Source: Mesorhizobium australicum (lineage in GTDB: Bacteria > Pseudomonadota > Alphaproteobacteria > Rhizobiales > Rhizobiaceae). Taken from it: DNA of 64,000 nucleotides. Position 1 is the stretch's first letter. The number at the start of each line of letters is the position of its first letter. The notes beneath the pieces were generated by a model. That model was not told where the DNA came from. It did not search any database and was given only the letters and a program-made list of their open reading frames with translations. Shown here piece by piece: positions 43,202-51,636 of this stretch. Where the stretch lies: positions 2,914,001 to 2,978,000 of the forward strand of contig NZ_FXBL01000004.1 in the NCBI RefSeq assembly GCF_900177325.1, in the 5' to 3' direction. A program made the position numbers and the translations under genes.

Positions 43202-44539
43202 TCATTCTTCCGCCGATGGTATCCGGCAAAAGATGCGGTCGGTGTCACCATTGACAACCCACGGCCGTTTCACGTCGCCGAGATTTTCGGCAACCGCCAG
43301 GCCGGCCTGGATCGCGTCCTCATGAAAGCCCGATCCAAAGTAGGAGCCGCAGAACCAGGTGTTTCTCACACCCTGCAGCGACCAGAGCCGGCTTTGTGCC
43401 GCGAGTGTCCCTGCGTTGAACAGCGGGTGCTCGTACACGCCACGCCACAGAACCTTGTCGGCTAGAGGCTCAACGAGCGGACTAAGTGTAACGAAGAACG
43501 GCGCCTTGTCTTCGATACCTTGAAGCCGATTCATCCAGTAGGTCACGCATGGCTTACGCAGTGCTTCATTTTGATCGGCGGAGTGTGAGAGGTAATTCCA
43601 ACTCGACCAGATGTTTCGTCGCCGTGGCATGAGGCCGGGATCGGTATGCAACAGCGTCTCGTTGCGCCCGTAAGAGAACGCCCCCAGCAATCGGGATTCT
43701 TGTTCGGAAGGGTCGGCCAGCATTCTCAACGCCTGATCGGCATGCGCGCCGATGACGACGTGGTCGAACCATTCGGGCTCCGCGCCGGAAACCGAGATTT
43801 CGACGGCGCCGTTCACGCGTCGTATCGCAGTGACTCCGGCACCTGTGCGCACGCGATGGCGAAAAGGCGAGACGAGTTTTTCCACGTAGGCGCGGCTGCC
43901 CTCTTCTACCGTGCGCCAGACCGGCCGCCGGAAGAACTGCAGCAGGCCGTGATTTTCACAGAAGCGGATGAAGGCGACCGCCGGATAGTTGCCGATTTCG
44001 ACGGCAGGGGTGGACCAGATTGCCGCCGCCATCGGGTAGAGATGATCTTCGCGAAACGCGGTACCGAAGCCGGCTGCATCGAGATACTCATCCAGGCTCG
44101 CGGATGGCCCGATGCGGCGCACGTCCCCCGGCGCGTCGCGATAGAAGCGCACGAGATCGCGCAGCATCGACCAGAATCTCGGACGTGCAATGTTGCGCCG
44201 CTGCGCAAACAAGCCGGCGAGGCTGCCGCCCGAATATTCGAGCTTGCCGCCATCCATGGAAACCGCAAAGGACATGGTGGAGGCCTTTGTCGGAACGTTC
44301 AGGTGGGAAAACAGCGCCGACAGGTTAGGGTAGGTCAGGTCATTGTAGACGATGAAGCCGGTATCGACGCGCGCCGCGCCCGTATCGATCGTGTGGCAGT
44401 GTCCACCTATGCGCCGCTCCGCCTCGAAGACGGTCACCTCATGCTGCTGGTCGAGCAGCCAGGCTGCTGAAAGTCCGGCAATGCCTGTTCCGACGACTGC
44501 GATCTTCAGCGGACGGTCGGAACTCGGAAAATGGCGCAT
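43202..44539 (-). CDS. FAD-dependent oxidoreductase (amine-oxidase type)
   Basis: This 445-residue flavoprotein has the Rossmann motif IAVVGTGIAGLSAAWLLDQQ at 13-32, EAERRIGGHCHTI, and a C-terminal FAD segment NTWFCGSYFGSGFHEDAI. Members of this group sit beside CFA-like methyltransferases and DUF1365 genes. In Rhodobacter sphaeroides a related protein takes part in making methylated and furan fatty acids. It is divergent from the rpoE-chrR operon and has its own TGATCC-type promoter, so it probably belongs to the RpoE regulon. Confidence 0.85.
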   Translation of the reverse strand: MRHFPSSDRPLKIAVVGTGIAGLSAAWLLDQQHEVTVFEAERRIGGHCHTIDTGAARVDTGFIVYNDLTYPNLSALFSHLNVPTKASTMSFAVSMDGGKLEYSGGSLAGLFAQRRNIARPRFWSMLRDLVRFYRDAPGDVRRIGPSASLDEYLDAAGFGTAFREDHLYPMAAAIWSTPAVEIGNYPAVAFIRFCENHGLLQFFRRPVWRTVEEGSRAYVEKLVSPFRHRVRTGAGVTAIRRVNGAVEISVSGAEPEWFDHVVIGAHADQALRMLADPSEQESRLLGAFSYGRNETLLHTDPGLMPRRRNIWSSWNYLSHSADQNEALRKPCVTYWMNRLQGIEDKAPFFVTLSPLVEPLADKVLWRGVYEHPLFNAGTLAAQSRLWSLQGVRNTWFCGSYFGSGFHEDAIQAGLAVAENLGDVKRPWVVNGDTDRIFCRIPSAEE

Positions 44540-44594
44540 TGCTATCCTGGGCCCGGCGCGGGCAGCTGTCGATCTGGATCTCTAGTTCCGCTAG

Positions 44595-44624
44595 GTTCTA
44601 CGCGCGGTGGAGCAGGATGGATCA
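44595..44624 (-). promoter_or_regulatory. RpoE-type promoter for the FAD oxidoreductase gene
   Basis: On the minus strand, TGATCC (44624-44619) is followed after 18 bases by TAGAAC (44600-44595). The -35 matches that of the Rhodobacter RpoE/ChrR regulon, and the layout mirrors the plus-strand promoter of rpoE in the same gap. Confidence 0.7.
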
Positions 44625-44667
44625 CCGGGGGTGGCCTCGCTCGCTGGGGAGATCTATCTGTGCCGCG

Positions 44668-44697
44668 TGATCCGCTTCCAGGTGCGAAGCGTAGAAG
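44668..44697 (+). promoter_or_regulatory. Autoregulated RpoE-type promoter for rpoE-chrR
   Basis: TGATCC (44668-44673), 18 bases, TAGAAG (44692-44697). The predicted transcript would begin near 44704, which supports a translation start downstream of that point (GTG at 44775) instead of the upstream open frame. Confidence 0.7.
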
Positions 44698-44774
44698 GGG
44701 CGATGCATGAGGCGACGGACCATACTTATGAACCCAGACGCCGGGCGGTTCCGCTCCGGCGAAGGTTGGGCGTT

Positions 44775-45338
44775 GTGAGCGAGGAATCTCAGCTGCCTCC
44801 AGCGGCTGACGAGCTTGCCGGTTTCATTGCCGCAGTTGCGGCGCGCGGCGATCGCGAGGCGTTCGCCGCGCTCTTCAAGCATTTCGGCCCCCGCCTGAAG
44901 ACGTTCTTCATGCGTGGGGGCATGTCGTCGGCGGTGGCAGAGGACATCGTGCAGGAGGCGATGCTCGCGGTCTGGCGCAAGGCGTCGTATTTTGATCCGG
45001 CGCGTGCCGGGGCGGCGACCTGGGTTTTCACCATCGCGCGCAATCTGCGGATCGATTACCTTCGCCGCCAACGCAGCCCGAACGAGCTGCCTTCCGAGCC
45101 AGAAGAGCTTCCACCGTCACTGGAGGAAGCGCTGATGGGGGCCGAGCGCGAGAGCCGCGTCCGCGAGGCGCTAGCGCTGCTCTCGACCGAGCAGCAGACG
45201 ATCATTCGGCTCTCTTATTACAGCGAGAGATCGCAAAGCGAGATCGCGGAAGAACTGAAGATTCCGCTTGGCACGGTAAAATCAAGGACACGGCTGGCGA
45301 TGAATCGCCTGCGCGCGATTCTGGAAGATGACGCATGA
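44775..45338 (+). CDS. rpoE: ECF sigma factor, RpoE (ChrR-controlled) type
   Basis: This 187-residue sigma factor has region 2 in AFAALFKHFGPRLKTFFMRG through TWVFTIARNLRIDYLRRQRS. Region 4 is REALALLSTEQQTIIRLSYY through IPLGTVKSRTRLAMNRLR. The wording fits the ECF11 group that pairs with ChrR and responds to singlet oxygen. A GTG start behind GAAGG is preferred because the autoregulatory promoter lies at 44668-44697; an ATG at 44703 would begin at the transcript start. The stop overlaps chrR by four bases. Confidence 0.88.
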   Translation: MSEESQLPPAADELAGFIAAVAARGDREAFAALFKHFGPRLKTFFMRGGMSSAVAEDIVQEAMLAVWRKASYFDPARAGAATWVFTIARNLRIDYLRRQRSPNELPSEPEELPPSLEEALMGAERESRVREALALLSTEQQTIIRLSYYSERSQSEIAEELKIPLGTVKSRTRLAMNRLRAILEDDA

Positions 45339-45982
45339 CAATTTCCCATCACGCCACAGACGAGACGCTGCTTCGCTACGCTGCAGGCACGCTCGCAACC
45401 GGACCGAGGATCGTGGTGGAAGCCCATCTGTCGGGATGCCCTGTTTGCCGAGCGCGCGTGCGCGAGTTCGAGGCATTGGGCGGCGCGGTTTTGGAAGAGA
45501 CCGAACCGTCGCGGCTTCCTGCCAATGCGCTTGCGAACGTTCTGTCCCGCATCGATGCAGGTGAAATGTCCGAGCCTGTTCGCTCGGATATGCCGGTTCA
45601 TATAGACGGCGTGCGCCTCCCTGACTCGCTGCGCGGCTGCGACATCGGCCGCTGGCGATGGATCGGACCGGGAATGCGCATGAGTAGGGTCGGTGTCCCG
45701 GGCGATCCGGACGCCAACCTAATTCTTCTCAAGGTCGGACCGGGGCGTGCGCTGCCGGACCACGGCCATGTCGGCGCGGAGTTCACCCATATCGTCTCTG
45801 GCTCTTATACCGATCGGTTGGGGCAGTTCGGACCAGGTGACCTTGCCGAAGTCGACGAAGACATCGAGCACCAGCCGATCGTCGACCCGGAGGAGGACTG
45901 CATATGCCTCGCGGCCATGGAGGGGCGAATGCGCTTTAACGGTTTCATCGGACGGCTGCTCCAGCCCATCTTCGGGATATGA
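45335..45982 (+). CDS. chrR: Zinc-binding anti-sigma factor ChrR
   Basis: The N-terminal domain of this 215-residue anti-sigma protein shows the four zinc ligands at H6, H31, C35 and C38 (HLSGCPVC), the same positions as in Rhodobacter sphaeroides ChrR. The C-terminal cupin domain (about 105-195) has DHGHVGAEFTHIVSGSYTDR and EDIEHQP with His/Glu metal ligands, needed there for sensing singlet oxygen. It holds RpoE inactive until photo-oxidative stress. It overlaps both neighbours by four bases, so rpoE, chrR and the DUF1295 gene are coupled. Confidence 0.93.
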   Translation: MTISHHATDETLLRYAAGTLATGPRIVVEAHLSGCPVCRARVREFEALGGAVLEETEPSRLPANALANVLSRIDAGEMSEPVRSDMPVHIDGVRLPDSLRGCDIGRWRWIGPGMRMSRVGVPGDPDANLILLKVGPGRALPDHGHVGAEFTHIVSGSYTDRLGQFGPGDLAEVDEDIEHQPIVDPEEDCICLAAMEGRMRFNGFIGRLLQPIFGI

Positions 45983-46785
45983 CGATGACGCCGGCGACGC
46001 TTTTCATAGGCATCGCCGTCCTGCTCAGCCTCGCCATGGCGGTGGCTTGGCTTGTCGTGGCGCGCGGCGCCAGGTCCGGCTGGATCGACGCGTCCTGGTC
46101 TTTCTTCGTGGGCATCGCCGGAGTAGCTGCCGCGCTCATGCCAGTGGAAGGCTGGGAGGGGGATTGGCCGCGCCGCATAGGCGTCGCGGGAGTAGCCGCC
46201 GCCTGGTCCCTGCGACTGGGTCTTCATATTGCGAGCCGCACGATGAGAGGTGGAGACGATCCGCGCTACGCTGCGCTCAGACAAGAGTGGGGAGACGACT
46301 GGAATGGCCGGCTTTTTGTTTTCCTCCAGATCCAGGCGGCGGCCGCGTTCCTGCTTGCGACGACCATTTTCCTCGCAGCACGCAATCCCGTGCCGGTCGT
46401 GCAGTGGAGTGACCTGGCCGGACTGGTCGTCCTCGCGGCGGCCATCGCCGGGGAGGGGGTAGCCGACGCGCAACTTGCCCGCTTCGCTCGCAATCCCGCG
46501 AACAGGGGAAGGGTCTGCGATGTTGGGCTCTGGGGTCTTTCGCGTCATCCCAACTACTTTTTCCAATGGCTCGGATGGACGGGCTACGCGATCGTGGCCA
46601 TCTGCCCTTTCGGCGTGTGGCCCTGGGGTTGGGCGGCGCTGGCGGGCCCCGCCATGATGTACTGGCTGCTCACGCGCGCCTCCGGCATTCCCCCGCTGGA
46701 GGCCCATATGCTGCGCTCGCGCGGCCCAGCTTATGCCGACTATCAGGACCGGGTGAACGCCTTTTGGCCGGGCCCGCAGAACTGA
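45979..46785 (+). CDS. DUF1295 membrane protein (steroid 5-alpha-reductase-like)
   Basis: This 268-residue protein has about six membrane helices. The C-terminal signature NRGRVCDVGLWGLSRHPNYF followed by QWLGWTGYAI is the DUF1295/isoprenylcysteine-methyltransferase-like motif. DUF1295 proteins are commonly encoded with CFA-like methyltransferases in RpoE regulons and probably act on membrane lipids, perhaps as a reductase. The start overlaps the chrR stop (ATGA) and the gene ends 12 bases before the methyltransferase. Confidence 0.85.
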   Translation: MTMTPATLFIGIAVLLSLAMAVAWLVVARGARSGWIDASWSFFVGIAGVAAALMPVEGWEGDWPRRIGVAGVAAAWSLRLGLHIASRTMRGGDDPRYAALRQEWGDDWNGRLFVFLQIQAAAAFLLATTIFLAARNPVPVVQWSDLAGLVVLAAAIAGEGVADAQLARFARNPANRGRVCDVGLWGLSRHPNYFFQWLGWTGYAIVAICPFGVWPWGWAALAGPAMMYWLLTRASGIPPLEAHMLRSRGPAYADYQDRVNAFWPGPQN

Positions 46786-46797
46786 GGAGACGCCAAG

Positions 46798-47841
46798 ATG
46801 AGCCTCGCCACAACTGCCATCGCCGCCGCTGAACGCCTTCCTCTTCCAGATGCGGCTCTGCGTTTCGGGGTGAACCGGCTCGTCGCCCGCACAAGTCGAG
46901 AGCTCGCGGCGGGCGGCGGAGCGCAGGCGCGCGATTTCGCCCGGGCCATGGAGGATTGGCCGATTGCAGTGCATGTCGAGCAGGCGAACGAGCAACATTA
47001 CGAGCTTCCACCTGCCTTTTTTCAGATCGCGCTCGGGCCGCGCAGGAAGTATTCCTGCTGCCTCTATGCGACGGCAGAAACAACGTTGGCCGACGCCGAG
47101 ATCGCGGCATTGGAAGAAACCTGCGCCCATGCGGCGCTGGAGGACGGGCAGGACGTGCTGGAGCTGGGCTGCGGGTGGGGCTCCCTGTCACTGTTCATGG
47201 CCGAGCGGTTTCCAGCCTCGCGTATCGTCGCGGTCTCGAACTCCACGCCGCAGCGTCTTTACATCGAGTCAGAAGTCGAGCGTCGACGCTTGAAGAACCT
47301 GACTGTGCTGACCGCCGACATGAACGCCTTCACCACGGACGCAACGTTCGACCGTATCGTATCGGTCGAGATGTTTGAGCATATGGCCAACTGGCGCGCG
47401 CTGTTTGCACGCGCGCGGTCGTGGATCAGGCTGGATGGATACATGTTTCTCCATGTCTTCACGCACCGTGACAGCCCCTACCGCTTCGACCATGCCGACA
47501 AGGCTGACTGGATCGCCCAGCATTTCTTCACAGGCGGCATCATGCCGAGCCACGACCTGGCGGATCAGTTCGGCGAGGTGTTCGCAGTCGTACAGGACTG
47601 GCGCTGGAGCGGGCAACATTACGAGCGCACAGCCTTGGACTGGCTACGCAACTTCGATAGCAATCGGGCGGCAATCGAGGCGATTTTCAGGAACGTCTAC
47701 GGCACCGAAGCCTCTCTCTGGATGCGGCGCTGGAGGCTGTTTTTCCTGGCAACGGCCGGCCTCTTCGGCCATGCCGGCGGCGAGGAATGGGGCGTCAGCC
47801 ATTACCTGCTGAGGCCAGCCTCGCCGAAGGCAGTGCGGTGA
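46798..47841 (+). CDS. Cyclopropane-fatty-acid-synthase-family methyltransferase
   Basis: This is a 347-residue SAM-dependent enzyme. The SAM-binding motif is DVLELGCGWGSLSLFMAERF, with MSVEMFEHMANWRAL-type and HVFTHRDSPYRFD segments typical of the family. It adds a methyl or methylene group to unsaturated acyl chains of membrane phospholipids. It may be a true CFA synthase or a UfaM-like methylase that starts furan fatty acid synthesis; the FAD protein and RpoE promoters nearby favour the latter, though sequence alone does not decide. Confidence 0.88.
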   Translation: MSLATTAIAAAERLPLPDAALRFGVNRLVARTSRELAAGGGAQARDFARAMEDWPIAVHVEQANEQHYELPPAFFQIALGPRRKYSCCLYATAETTLADAEIAALEETCAHAALEDGQDVLELGCGWGSLSLFMAERFPASRIVAVSNSTPQRLYIESEVERRRLKNLTVLTADMNAFTTDATFDRIVSVEMFEHMANWRALFARARSWIRLDGYMFLHVFTHRDSPYRFDHADKADWIAQHFFTGGIMPSHDLADQFGEVFAVVQDWRWSGQHYERTALDWLRNFDSNRAAIEAIFRNVYGTEASLWMRRWRLFFLATAGLFGHAGGEEWGVSHYLLRPASPKAVR

Positions 47842-48440
47842 CAGCGAGGTCGAGCTTCCGCCACGCGGCTGCGGCCATGCGCATCTATGCGGATCATCCT
47901 GATCCGCGAGTGGCGGCCGCCAACTACATCTCATTGCTCGTCGCGTCGAACCAACCGTTCTATCCGATCTACGTATGGTGGCTGGTCGGAGATGTGGGGC
48001 CGGCCCTCTACACCTTCCTGTCTACGCCGTTCTTCCTGGCGGTGCCGGCACTGGCACGAAGAAGCGCGATCGCGGGACGGGCGCTCCTTCCGCTGGCCGG
48101 GATCGGCAACACGCTGCTTTGCGCGAAGCTGTTCGGCGTACAATCCGCCGTTGAAGTGTTTCTCATCCCGTGCGCGGTTCTTGCTGCGCTGCTGTTCCGG
48201 CCGACGGAGAGAATGGTTGGATTGCCCATCGTGGGCCTGGCCTTCCTCTCCTTCCTTGTCCTGCACGGTCGCTACGGCATTCCCGTGGTTGCCTATGGCG
48301 CGCTGGAATACGAGGCGCTGATGCGGCTCAACGCGGTGAGCGCGTCGGCACTGACCGTCCTGGCCGCGATTGTTTTCTCGAACATGCTTGCGAAGGCGGA
48401 AGGTTCAGCCGAAACGGGAGGCGGCCAGAAATCCCGCTGA
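47838..48440 (+). CDS. Membrane protein of unknown function in the RpoE cluster
   Basis: This 200-residue protein uses a GTG that overlaps the methyltransferase stop (GTGA). About five membrane helices start near residue 30 (ISLLVASNQPFYPIYVWWLV). A cytosolic N-terminal stretch RIYADHPDPRVAAANYISLL precedes them. I do not recognise a named family. Coupling to the lipid-modifying gene suggests a role in the same membrane response. Its last 36 bases overlap the end of the opposite-strand DUF2177 gene. Confidence 0.75.
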   Translation: MTARSSFRHAAAAMRIYADHPDPRVAAANYISLLVASNQPFYPIYVWWLVGDVGPALYTFLSTPFFLAVPALARRSAIAGRALLPLAGIGNTLLCAKLFGVQSAVEVFLIPCAVLAALLFRPTERMVGLPIVGLAFLSFLVLHGRYGIPVVAYGALEYEALMRLNAVSASALTVLAAIVFSNMLAKAEGSAETGGGQKSR

Positions 48441-48806
48441 CGCGCCGATGGCGGTGACAAACGTTCCCCACATCATGTCCGCCAAGGTGATCGTCAGCGG
48501 CCAGTCTCGCAAGGTTGCGTGATTGGTGAGATCGTAGGTCGCGTAGGCCACAAACCCCAGCACGGCGCCATTTACGACCGCTTTCGCGAGTCCCCCTTCC
48601 GTGAGCGCCGGCATGACCGCGAAGAACACGATTCCGGCGACGTAGATCAGGTAGAAGGCCACAGCCGGAGCGAGAACGAACCGTGGCTCCAGCTTGTCGC
48701 CAAGAAGGGGGCGGTAAAGCGTGTCGGCCATGATCGTCAGCCAGACGGCGTCGATGACAAGGAAGGCCGCGCCGGCGGCGACATAGGCAATGATTGCGCT
48801 TTTCAT
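48405..48806 (-). CDS. DUF2177 small membrane protein
   Basis: This 133-residue, four-helix protein has the family opening AFLVIDAVWLTIMADTLYRP and the motif GFVAYATYDLTNHATLRDWP. DUF2177 genes recur beside photolyase/CFA/ChrR clusters; the function is unknown. The start MKSAIIAYV is chosen over an upstream ATG. A TGATCC-type promoter lies about 40 bases upstream on its strand. It overlaps the preceding gene tail-to-tail. Confidence 0.88.
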   Translation of the reverse strand: MKSAIIAYVAAGAAFLVIDAVWLTIMADTLYRPLLGDKLEPRFVLAPAVAFYLIYVAGIVFFAVMPALTEGGLAKAVVNGAVLGFVAYATYDLTNHATLRDWPLTITLADMMWGTFVTAIGASAGFLAASRFG

Positions 48807-48840
48807 GGCTGTCCTCATATGGCCGCCGCTTCAACACATC

Positions 48841-48869
48841 TTTTTACGGTTCCGTCGGCAATTGGATCA
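48841..48869 (-). promoter_or_regulatory. Possible RpoE-type promoter for the DUF2177 gene
   Basis: On the minus strand TGATCC (48869-48864) is followed after 17 bases by TAAAAA (48846-48841). The -35 is exact; the spacing is one base shorter and the -10 less similar than in the two promoters at 44595-44697. Confidence 0.5.
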
Positions 48870-48929
48870 CCCGGGAGTGAACCGACCGACGCATCTGCGC
48901 GTATGAACAGCGCAACAGGACGAATGGTC

Positions 48930-49310
48930 ATGAAGAACCTGGCTCTCGCGACAATCTCCCTGACTGTGCTGGCAGGCGCATCCCTTGCCGCGGGCGAAGG
49001 GACGGATCCCGCTGGCGTATGGCTGCGCGACGACGGCAACGCTCGTGTCAAGATAGCGTCCTGCGGTGAGGCCCTGTGTGCCACCAATCTGTGGATCGGC
49101 GACAGCAGCGGCGGCGAAGAGGTCGGCGACATGCTTGTCATGACCGTCAAGCCGGAATCGAACGGTGAGCTCGTCGGGACCGCGTATGACCGCAAGCGCG
49201 ACCGCACCTATTCGATCACCATCGAGAAGAAGAATGGCCGGCTCGTCACCCGCGGCTGCCTGCTCGGCCGGTTGCTGTGCCGGGATGTGAGCTGGACGCC
49301 TGCACAGTGA
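48930..49310 (+). CDS. DUF2147 secreted protein
   Basis: This 126-residue protein has a signal peptide MKNLALATISLTVLAGASLA ending near AAG. The mature part is DUF2147-like: DPAGVWLRDDGNARVKIASC, followed by CATNLWI and later GCLLGRLLCRDVSW. Four cysteines probably pair. It is likely periplasmic, of unknown role. The photolyase GTG overlaps its stop (GTGA), so expression is coupled to DNA repair. The ATG at 48930 is preferred over 48924 because AGGA is at better spacing. Confidence 0.82.
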   Translation: MKNLALATISLTVLAGASLAAGEGTDPAGVWLRDDGNARVKIASCGEALCATNLWIGDSSGGEEVGDMLVMTVKPESNGELVGTAYDRKRDRTYSITIEKKNGRLVTRGCLLGRLLCRDVSWTPAQ

Positions 49311-50767
49311 ATTCTCGCACTGAGACGCACGCCAAGCCGGCACTCGTGCTGTTTCGCAACGACCTGCGTGTGGGCGACAATGGTGCGCTCTCGGCCGCGG
49401 CCGCGACGCACAAGCCGCTGATTGCCGTCTATATCCTTGACGAGGAAAGCGAAGGGGTGCGGCAGCCCGGCGCCGCTTCGCGATGGTGGCTCCGCAACTC
49501 TTTGGAAACGCTCGTTCAGCGGCTCGACAAACTTGGGGCGCGGATGGTGCTGCGGCGCGATCGGATGCGGTCCGCGGTCACCGATCTACTGGATGAGAGC
49601 GGCGCAGACGCCGTATTCTGGAACAGGCGCTACGACCAAGGCGGCAGTGCAGGCGACGCCAGGTTGAAACAGGAGTTGCGCGAGCGCGGCCTGCGCGTCG
49701 AGAGCTTCGACGGCCACCTGCTGCACGAGCCATCTCGCCTCGTTACCCGTGCCGGCGGTTTCTACAAGGTATTTACGCCCTTTTGGCAGGCGCTTTCAGG
49801 AGGGACGGAACCGCGCGATCCGGTAGACGCACCCGAAAAACTGAACGGCTACAGCGGCAAGATTGCGTCGCAGCACATCAACGAGTTGCTTCCGCTTCCG
49901 ACTTCGCCCGATTGGGCCGGCGGACTAAGGGAAAGCTGGACACCCGGCGAAGAGGGTGCGCATGCCTGTCTCGAGAACTTCCTTTCAGGTGGGCTGGATG
50001 CTTATGCGGACGGGCGCGATTTCCCTGGACGCGAGACCACCTCGCGCCTCTCGCCGCACCTCGCACACGGCGAGATAACCCCCCATCAGATACTCGCCGC
50101 CCTCCGGGAGCGTGCCAGGAAAGCGTCCAGCTCCGATATCGCCAAGTTCAGGAAGGAGATCGGCTGGCGCGAGTTCTGCTACCATCTGTTGTTCCACAAT
50201 CGGCGGCTTCACGAGAAGAACTTCCAGCCGACCTTTGATAATTTCCCATGGGTGACCGATCAAAGTGCCCTGCGCGCATGGCAGCGCGGCCAGACGGGCT
50301 ACCCGATTGTCGACGCGGGAATGCGCGAACTGTGGCGGACAGGCACGATGCACAACCGCGTGCGCATGATCGCCGCCTCCTTCCTGACGAAGCACTTGCT
50401 GATTGACTGGCGCGAGGGCGAACGCTGGTTCTGGGACACGCTGGTGGATGCAGATCCGGCCAGCAATCCCGCGAACTGGCAGTGGGTCGCGGGTAGCGGC
50501 GCGGACGCGGCGCCCTACTTCCGGATCTTCAACCCGGTGCTGCAGGGCGAGAAGTTTGACCCCGACGGGCAGTATGTTCGCCGCTGGATCCCCGAACTCG
50601 CAGGGCTGCCGAACCGTGTGCTGCATAGGCCATGGGAAGCCGCGGCCTCGGTGCTGGATACGGCGGGCGTGACGCTGGGCAAGACCTATCCGTGGCCTGT
50701 CGTCGACCACGCGAAGGCGCGACAGCGCGCCCTGGCGGCATACAGCAGGATGCGAGGCGAAGGATGA
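49307..50767 (+). CDS. phrA: Deoxyribodipyrimidine photolyase
   Basis: This 486-residue flavoprotein repairs UV-induced pyrimidine dimers with blue light. The N-terminal antenna domain starts LVLFRNDLRVGDNGALSAAA. The FAD-binding C-terminal domain shows FPGRETTSRLSPHLAHGEIT, GYPIVDAGMRELWRTGTMHN and DADPASNPANWQWVAGSGAD. The GTG start overlaps the DUF2147 stop and the DUF1365 ATG overlaps its own stop. In Rhodobacter, phrA is a core RpoE target, in line with the cluster here. Confidence 0.94.
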   Translation: MNSRTETHAKPALVLFRNDLRVGDNGALSAAAATHKPLIAVYILDEESEGVRQPGAASRWWLRNSLETLVQRLDKLGARMVLRRDRMRSAVTDLLDESGADAVFWNRRYDQGGSAGDARLKQELRERGLRVESFDGHLLHEPSRLVTRAGGFYKVFTPFWQALSGGTEPRDPVDAPEKLNGYSGKIASQHINELLPLPTSPDWAGGLRESWTPGEEGAHACLENFLSGGLDAYADGRDFPGRETTSRLSPHLAHGEITPHQILAALRERARKASSSDIAKFRKEIGWREFCYHLLFHNRRLHEKNFQPTFDNFPWVTDQSALRAWQRGQTGYPIVDAGMRELWRTGTMHNRVRMIAASFLTKHLLIDWREGERWFWDTLVDADPASNPANWQWVAGSGADAAPYFRIFNPVLQGEKFDPDGQYVRRWIPELAGLPNRVLHRPWEAAASVLDTAGVTLGKTYPWPVVDHAKARQRALAAYSRMRGEG

Positions 50768-51636
50768 CCGCGTCACCCGTCTCGACCGTGGCGGCGAATG
50801 GTGCGCCGCCGGCAAACGCCGGGACACTTTACGTTGGCGAAGTCATGCACCAGCGGCTGAAGCCGTTCGGTCACCGCTTTACCTATTCGGTGTTCTCGCT
50901 GCTTGTGGATCTGGACAGACTTGACGAACTCGACGGCGCGTCGCGGCTGTTGTCGGTGAACCGGCCGGGGGTGGTCTCCTTCAAGGAAAGCGATCATGCC
51001 GAGCGGCCGGGCGAGACGCTTCGGCAACTCGCGGACCGCCTGCTGACGCAGGCAGGGTTTGAGCGACCGGCCGAGCGTGTGCTCCTGCTCTCCTATCCGC
51101 GGATCCTGGGCTATGTGTTCAACCCGATCTCCGTCTACTTTGCCTATGATGAGAACGGCAGTCTGCTGGCACTGATCTATGCAGTGCGGAACACGTTCGG
51201 CGAACGCCACGCCTATGTGGCTCCGGTGCGGCCGGGTGATGCGGGGCCCGCCGGAATTCGCCAGACATGCTCCAAGGTGCTGCACGTCTCGCCTTTTGTG
51301 GGCATGGATGCTCGATACAATTTTCGGGTGCTGCCCCCAGGCCGGGTCGTTCGGATCAGAATTCACGAGTCGGAGGGCGAGACCCCGCTGCTGGCGGCGA
51401 CCTTCGTCGGCAAAGCGCGGCCGTTCAACGACTCGACCCTTCTTGGCTGTCTGGCTCGCTTCCCTTTGATGACGCTGAAGGTGACAGCCGCCATCCACTG
51501 GCAGGCGCTGAAGCTGTGGGTGAAGGGCGCGCGCTTTCATAAAAGCCCGCCGCCACCTCCGCCCTCGAGCTTCTGGAACCGGGGAGGCTCAGTGGGCGAC
51601 AGTCCCCATTCCGTCCGCGATGCGGACCGAAGATGA
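50764..51636 (+). CDS. DUF1365 protein
   Basis: This 290-residue protein has the DUF1365 signature LYVGEVMHQRLKPFGHRFTY, SYPRILGYVFNPISVYFAYD, and KVLHVSPFVGMDARYNF. A Pro-rich segment (KSPPPPPPSSF) lies near the C-terminus. DUF1365 genes accompany the FAD oxidoreductase and CFA-like methyltransferase in many bacteria, and the trio is thought to act on unsaturated acyl chains. It starts inside the photolyase stop (ATGA). Confidence 0.88.
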   Translation: MTASPVSTVAANGAPPANAGTLYVGEVMHQRLKPFGHRFTYSVFSLLVDLDRLDELDGASRLLSVNRPGVVSFKESDHAERPGETLRQLADRLLTQAGFERPAERVLLLSYPRILGYVFNPISVYFAYDENGSLLALIYAVRNTFGERHAYVAPVRPGDAGPAGIRQTCSKVLHVSPFVGMDARYNFRVLPPGRVVRIRIHESEGETPLLAATFVGKARPFNDSTLLGCLARFPLMTLKVTAAIHWQALKLWVKGARFHKSPPPPPPSSFWNRGGSVGDSPHSVRDADRR

